Virus record (IMG/VR): IMGVR_UViG_3300042502_001732
Location: 1 to 64,000 of that record
Reading direction: 5' to 3' (one strand)
Length of the DNA: 64,000 nt
From: a virus
The notes below the pieces were generated by a model, which saw only the letters and a list, made by a program, of their open reading frames with translations, was not told the origin of the DNA and did not search any database. Position numbers and translations under genes: made by a program. Below, in pieces: positions 61,130-64,000 of the stretch (position 1 is the first letter of the stretch; each line of letters opens with the position of its first letter).

Positions 61130-62581
61130 ATGAAACCTAATTCCCCAGTTAACGAAAGCAGAACTGACGCTCTTGTAAAGAAGTGGTCAAAGGTTCTGGA
61201 TTATAGCAGCAATGCTATCCCAGCAATCCGCGACGAGCACACTTACAGAACTACAGCTATGCTTCTCGAAAACCAAGAACAATGGTGCATCCAAGAAGCG
61301 AATACTGGTACTGGTATCTTTGGCGCTACTGGCGCTCAAGGCCCATCAACCATTCCTAACACTGACGGTTATGCCGCTGGTGATAGTCGCCTTCCAAAGA
61401 TTCTCATTCCTATGATCCGCCGTACTTTTCCTGAGTTGATTTCCAACGAAATTGTTGGTGTTCAGCCAATGGGTGGTCCAGTTGGACTTGCTTTCGCCCT
61501 TCGTTATGCCTATCAGCAAGAGACTCTCGGTGCTGATGGTGTCGATGGTCGTGCATTTGATACTGCTAACCGCGCTAATGGCACTGCTTACCTTTCTGGT
61601 GCAGACGGCCTGAACGCTACCGAACTTGGTTATCAACTTCTTGACACACGATTCACAGGTACTTCTTCAAGTGCTCTCTCTGGTAACGGAGAGTGGACAT
61701 TTGCAGATGCAGACCGTGGTGTTGCAGAACTTCTTTCAAACTACGAACTGACAGGTAAAATCCCTCAGATCGAGATGAAGTTCGAAAAGACCGCTGTCGA
61801 AGCTGGAACTCGCAGACTTGCTACTCGCTGGTCTGTTGAGCTTGAGCAAGACCTTAAGAACATGCAAGGTATCGATATCGACGGTGAACTCACTAATGCT
61901 ATGTCATATGAGATTCAAGCCGAAATCGACCGTGAGGTTGTGATTCGTATGATTCAGTCCGCCATGAATGGTGGATTCGGGGCTGGTTACTCCTTCTGGA
62001 GCCCAGTAAGTTCAGACGGTCGTTGGACTGCAGAGCGTAATATCACTTTCTATCAAAAGCTACTCATCGAAGCTGGTCGTATGGCCGCTCGTAACCGTAG
62101 AGGCGCTGCTAACTTTGTTATCGCAACTCCTCGCGTTTGCACCATCCTTGAAATGCTTCCTGACTTCAAGACATTTGAAATCACTGGAAACGTTACAACC
62201 GCTGGTGTCGGAGTATCCAAGGTAGGAACTGTAGGAAGCCGCTTCACAGTATATCGTGATACACGTACCGAAGTACAAAATCAAACTCTCTATTCACCGA
62301 ACTACTATCGCAATAGTCCAAATTCTGGACAAGGCGTTGAGTATGCTCTTCTTGGATATAAGGGTTCTGAGTACTACGACACTGGTATCATCTATTGTCC
62401 TTACATTCCGATCATGGTTCAAAGAACCATCGGACCAAATGATTTCGCTCCTCGCGTTGGTCTCATGACCCGTTATGGAATCGTTAATAATATCTTTGGT
62501 GCGAATCTTTATTACCATCTGATCATTGTTAAAGGTCTTGGTGCAGCATTTACTCCTGGTACAGTTTCCACATACTTATAA
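61130..62581 (+). CDS. 23: Major capsid protein, T4 gp23-like
   Basis: 483 residues (T4 gp23 is 521). RTTAMLLENQEQWCIQEANT contains the predicted gp21 cut after E56 (IQE/A). PMIRRTFPELISNEIVGVQP matches the conserved gp23 block around the VGVQPM motif; later VIRMIQSAMNGGFG and GIIYCPYIPIMVQRTIGPND also fit. Codons end in C much more often than in neighbouring genes, a sign of selection for high expression. Followed by a strong terminator. Confidence 0.95.
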   Translation: MKPNSPVNESRTDALVKKWSKVLDYSSNAIPAIRDEHTYRTTAMLLENQEQWCIQEANTGTGIFGATGAQGPSTIPNTDGYAAGDSRLPKILIPMIRRTFPELISNEIVGVQPMGGPVGLAFALRYAYQQETLGADGVDGRAFDTANRANGTAYLSGADGLNATELGYQLLDTRFTGTSSSALSGNGEWTFADADRGVAELLSNYELTGKIPQIEMKFEKTAVEAGTRRLATRWSVELEQDLKNMQGIDIDGELTNAMSYEIQAEIDREVVIRMIQSAMNGGFGAGYSFWSPVSSDGRWTAERNITFYQKLLIEAGRMAARNRRGAANFVIATPRVCTILEMLPDFKTFEITGNVTTAGVGVSKVGTVGSRFTVYRDTRTEVQNQTLYSPNYYRNSPNSGQGVEYALLGYKGSEYYDTGIIYCPYIPIMVQRTIGPNDFAPRVGLMTRYGIVNNIFGANLYYHLIIVKGLGAAFTPGTVSTYL

Positions 62582-62619
62582 TGTGAACTGACTGAAGTAA
62601 GTACTTCAAAAAGTCTATC

Positions 62620-62655
62620 AAACCATGGGGGCCGAAGACCCCATGGTTTCTTTTT
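62620..62655 (+). terminator. Rho-independent terminator after gp23
   Basis: AAACCATGGGG, 8-nt loop, CCCCATGGTTT, then CTTTTTAT. An 11-bp perfect stem 38 bp after the capsid stop; ends the late head operon. Confidence 0.92.
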
Positions 62656-62668
62656 ATATATTTAATAA

Positions 62669-62698
62669 TTGACAATATATTTGGATGTAATATAAATA
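62669..62698 (+). promoter_or_regulatory. Combined early/late promoter of the endonuclease
   Basis: TTGACA (62669-62674), 16 bp, TATAAA (62691-62696), 7 nt, ATG 62704. The -10 is also a full TATAAATA (62691-62698) 5 nt from the ATG, so both classes of polymerase could use it. Confidence 0.6.
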
Positions 62699-62703
62699 AT
62701 TAT

Positions 62704-64000
62704 ATGGATATAAAAACTATCATTCAAAAAGAATCTGATGAAAAGTACAATGGATCTTTTAGATTTTTCAAAGAACAAAACTTAAAAAAGTTGGTAAGTG
62801 AAAAGGGATTTAAATATATCAAATCTAAAATTTCTGAAGATTTACATTTTCCTATATCTTTAATGGTATATTGTTTTGTGAATGACATATACAAACATCC
62901 CACATGTGTCTGCGGAAATAAACAAAAATTCAACACTGCTAAAAAAGAATTTTCAAAATATTGTTCTAATAAATGTAGATATGAAAATTTTTCAGATATT
63001 ATATCTGTTAGACAGCAAACAAATTTAAAAAAGTACGGATCTACTAATGTATTAGCCAGTGAATATGGTAAGAAAAAAATATTAGAAACTAACTTATCAA
63101 AATACGGTGTTTCTAATTACACAAAAACTAAAGAATTTAAAGAAAAAGTTAAAGGTAAAAGTAATTTAACTTCCGATGGTAAGAAAATGTTAATTGAAAA
63201 AATAAAAAGAAAACATTACGATTCCATTTTTACAAAGTATACAAATTTTATTCCATTGTTTAAATTTGAAGAATATGATGGAGTAAAAGGATATAAAAAA
63301 TATCCATGGTTTTGTAAAACATGTAACTCTAATTTTATATCATCTTTTGATAATGGTTGTGCTCCTATATGTGATAATTGCAAACCTAAAGGAACAGATT
63401 TAGAAATATTCATTAAGAAGTTTTTGGATAAATATAAAATTGAATATATATTCAGATATAGAAAATTAGAATCTGGAAGAGAAATTGATTTTTACATACC
63501 TTCTAAGAATTTAGGAATAGAAACCAGCGGATTATATTGGCATTCAACTGCAAATAAAACATATTCAAAAAATGATCATATTTCTAAATTAGAAGAATGT
63601 GAACATCAAGGAATAAATTTAATAAATATTTTCGCTGATGAAATTTATAACAAACCTAAAATTGTAATTAATAGATTAAAAAGTAAATTAAGTCTTGTAA
63701 AAAGAAAAATACCAGCCAGAAAATGTCAAGTTGGAAAAATTAGTAATATTCAATGTGAACATTTTTTAAAAAAATATCACATACAAGGAAGTATCAAAAC
63801 AAATATTAAATATGGCTTGTTTTATAAAACTCGTTTAGTTGCAGTTATGACATTTAACAAAGGAAGATTAGCAACTGGTAACAAATCAATAAATGGAATT
63901 TTTGAGCTTGGTAGATATGCAACAATAGCCAATTTTAATATTGTTGGAGGTGCTGGTAAATTATTATCTTTTTTCAAAAATCAACACAGTCCAGAAAAAA
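62704..64000 (+). CDS. Homing endonuclease (Vsr/EDxHD-like), 3' end outside window
   Basis: 432 codons are open to the window end. An N-terminal zinc-finger-like part (PTCVCGN, YCSNKCRYEN) is followed by KYGSTNVL and KYGVSNYT repeats and a second CKTCN/CDNCK set. The nuclease core at about 255-285 reads GREIDFYIPSKNLGIETSGL then YWHS, matching Vsr-like phage homing endonucleases; YHIQGS and LGRYATIANFNIVGGAGKLL form a C-terminal domain. It sits just after the gp23 terminator with its own promoter, a classic site for a mobile gene. Confidence 0.82.
   Translation, partial: MDIKTIIQKESDEKYNGSFRFFKEQNLKKLVSEKGFKYIKSKISEDLHFPISLMVYCFVNDIYKHPTCVCGNKQKFNTAKKEFSKYCSNKCRYENFSDIISVRQQTNLKKYGSTNVLASEYGKKKILETNLSKYGVSNYTKTKEFKEKVKGKSNLTSDGKKMLIEKIKRKHYDSIFTKYTNFIPLFKFEEYDGVKGYKKYPWFCKTCNSNFISSFDNGCAPICDNCKPKGTDLEIFIKKFLDKYKIEYIFRYRKLESGREIDFYIPSKNLGIETSGLYWHSTANKTYSKNDHISKLEECEHQGINLINIFADEIYNKPKIVINRLKSKLSLVKRKIPARKCQVGKISNIQCEHFLKKYHIQGSIKTNIKYGLFYKTRLVAVMTFNKGRLATGNKSINGIFELGRYATIANFNIVGGAGKLLSFFKNQHSPEK

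Overview
The window is a contiguous, AT-rich piece of the genome of a T4-superfamily myovirus (tailed phage). The sequence shows a nearly complete T4-type replication and recombination set: gp43-like family B polymerase, gp45-like clamp, gp41-like helicase, gp61-like primase, gp59-like loader, gp32-like SSB, UvsX, UvsY, UvsW, gp46/gp47 and a gp55-like late sigma factor. It also carries T4-type head and neck genes (portal gp20, protease gp21, core gp22, capsid gp23, neck gp13, head completion gp4, tail terminator gp15). No terminase, sheath, tube or baseplate hub gene and no tRNA was seen, so this is only part of the genome. The host cannot be named from the sequence. Start codons mostly lack Shine-Dalgarno sequences.

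Layout. 1-2163: 3' part of a repeat-rich fibre or adhesin gene. 2177-4607: one glycosyltransferase and small unknown genes, including a divergent late-promoter pair. 4604-12577 (minus): operon running glycosyltransferase, gp41, DHH-like protein, unknown, gp59, membrane peptide, gp32, unknown, gp45, three unknowns, gp61. 12628-14463 (plus): large unknown late protein ending at a terminator shared with uvsX. 14496-25454 (minus): uvsY, uvsW, gp55, gp47, gp46, glycosyltransferase, gp43, two small genes, uvsX. 25485-29298 (plus): a GIY-YIG endonuclease plus small late proteins that look like capsid-internal proteins, one with an EF-hand loop and one retropepsin-like. 29299-30042 (minus): phoH. 30159-42311 (plus): P-loop kinase, a glycosyltransferase/methyltransferase island with GT2, GT11 and GT17-like enzymes, a second GIY-YIG endonuclease, an iron-sulfur 3-dehydrase of 3,6-dideoxyhexose synthesis, its SDR partner and a gp62-like clamp-loader subunit. 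42324-45224: GroES-like candidate, two unknowns and a DinG/XPD-like helicase. 45250-62581: virion genes including three large fibre/adhesin proteins, then gp21, core proteins and gp23. 62704-64000: homing endonuclease cut by the window end.

Regulation. Two promoter classes can be read by eye. Early type: TTGACA, usually 16 bp, then a TAnnnT-like hexamer. Late type: the 7-mer NTAAATA, the core of the T4 late promoter, expected to be read by the gp55/gp45 system encoded here. In almost every case the start codon (ATG or GTG) lies only 5-8 nt after the -10 element, so most operon-leading mRNAs are predicted to be leaderless. This pattern also supports several GTG starts and a small antisense gene at 51776-52072.

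Most notable: the predicted leaderless promoter system; a fibre protein that joins a seven-repeat beta-propeller to a C-terminal domain with a complete trypsin-like His/Asp/Ser arrangement; a phage-borne RfbH-like iron-sulfur dehydrase; perfect 213-bp tandem repeats in an adhesin; and a promoter, G-tract and AT-rich tract next to uvsY that resembles the setting of T4 oriF.
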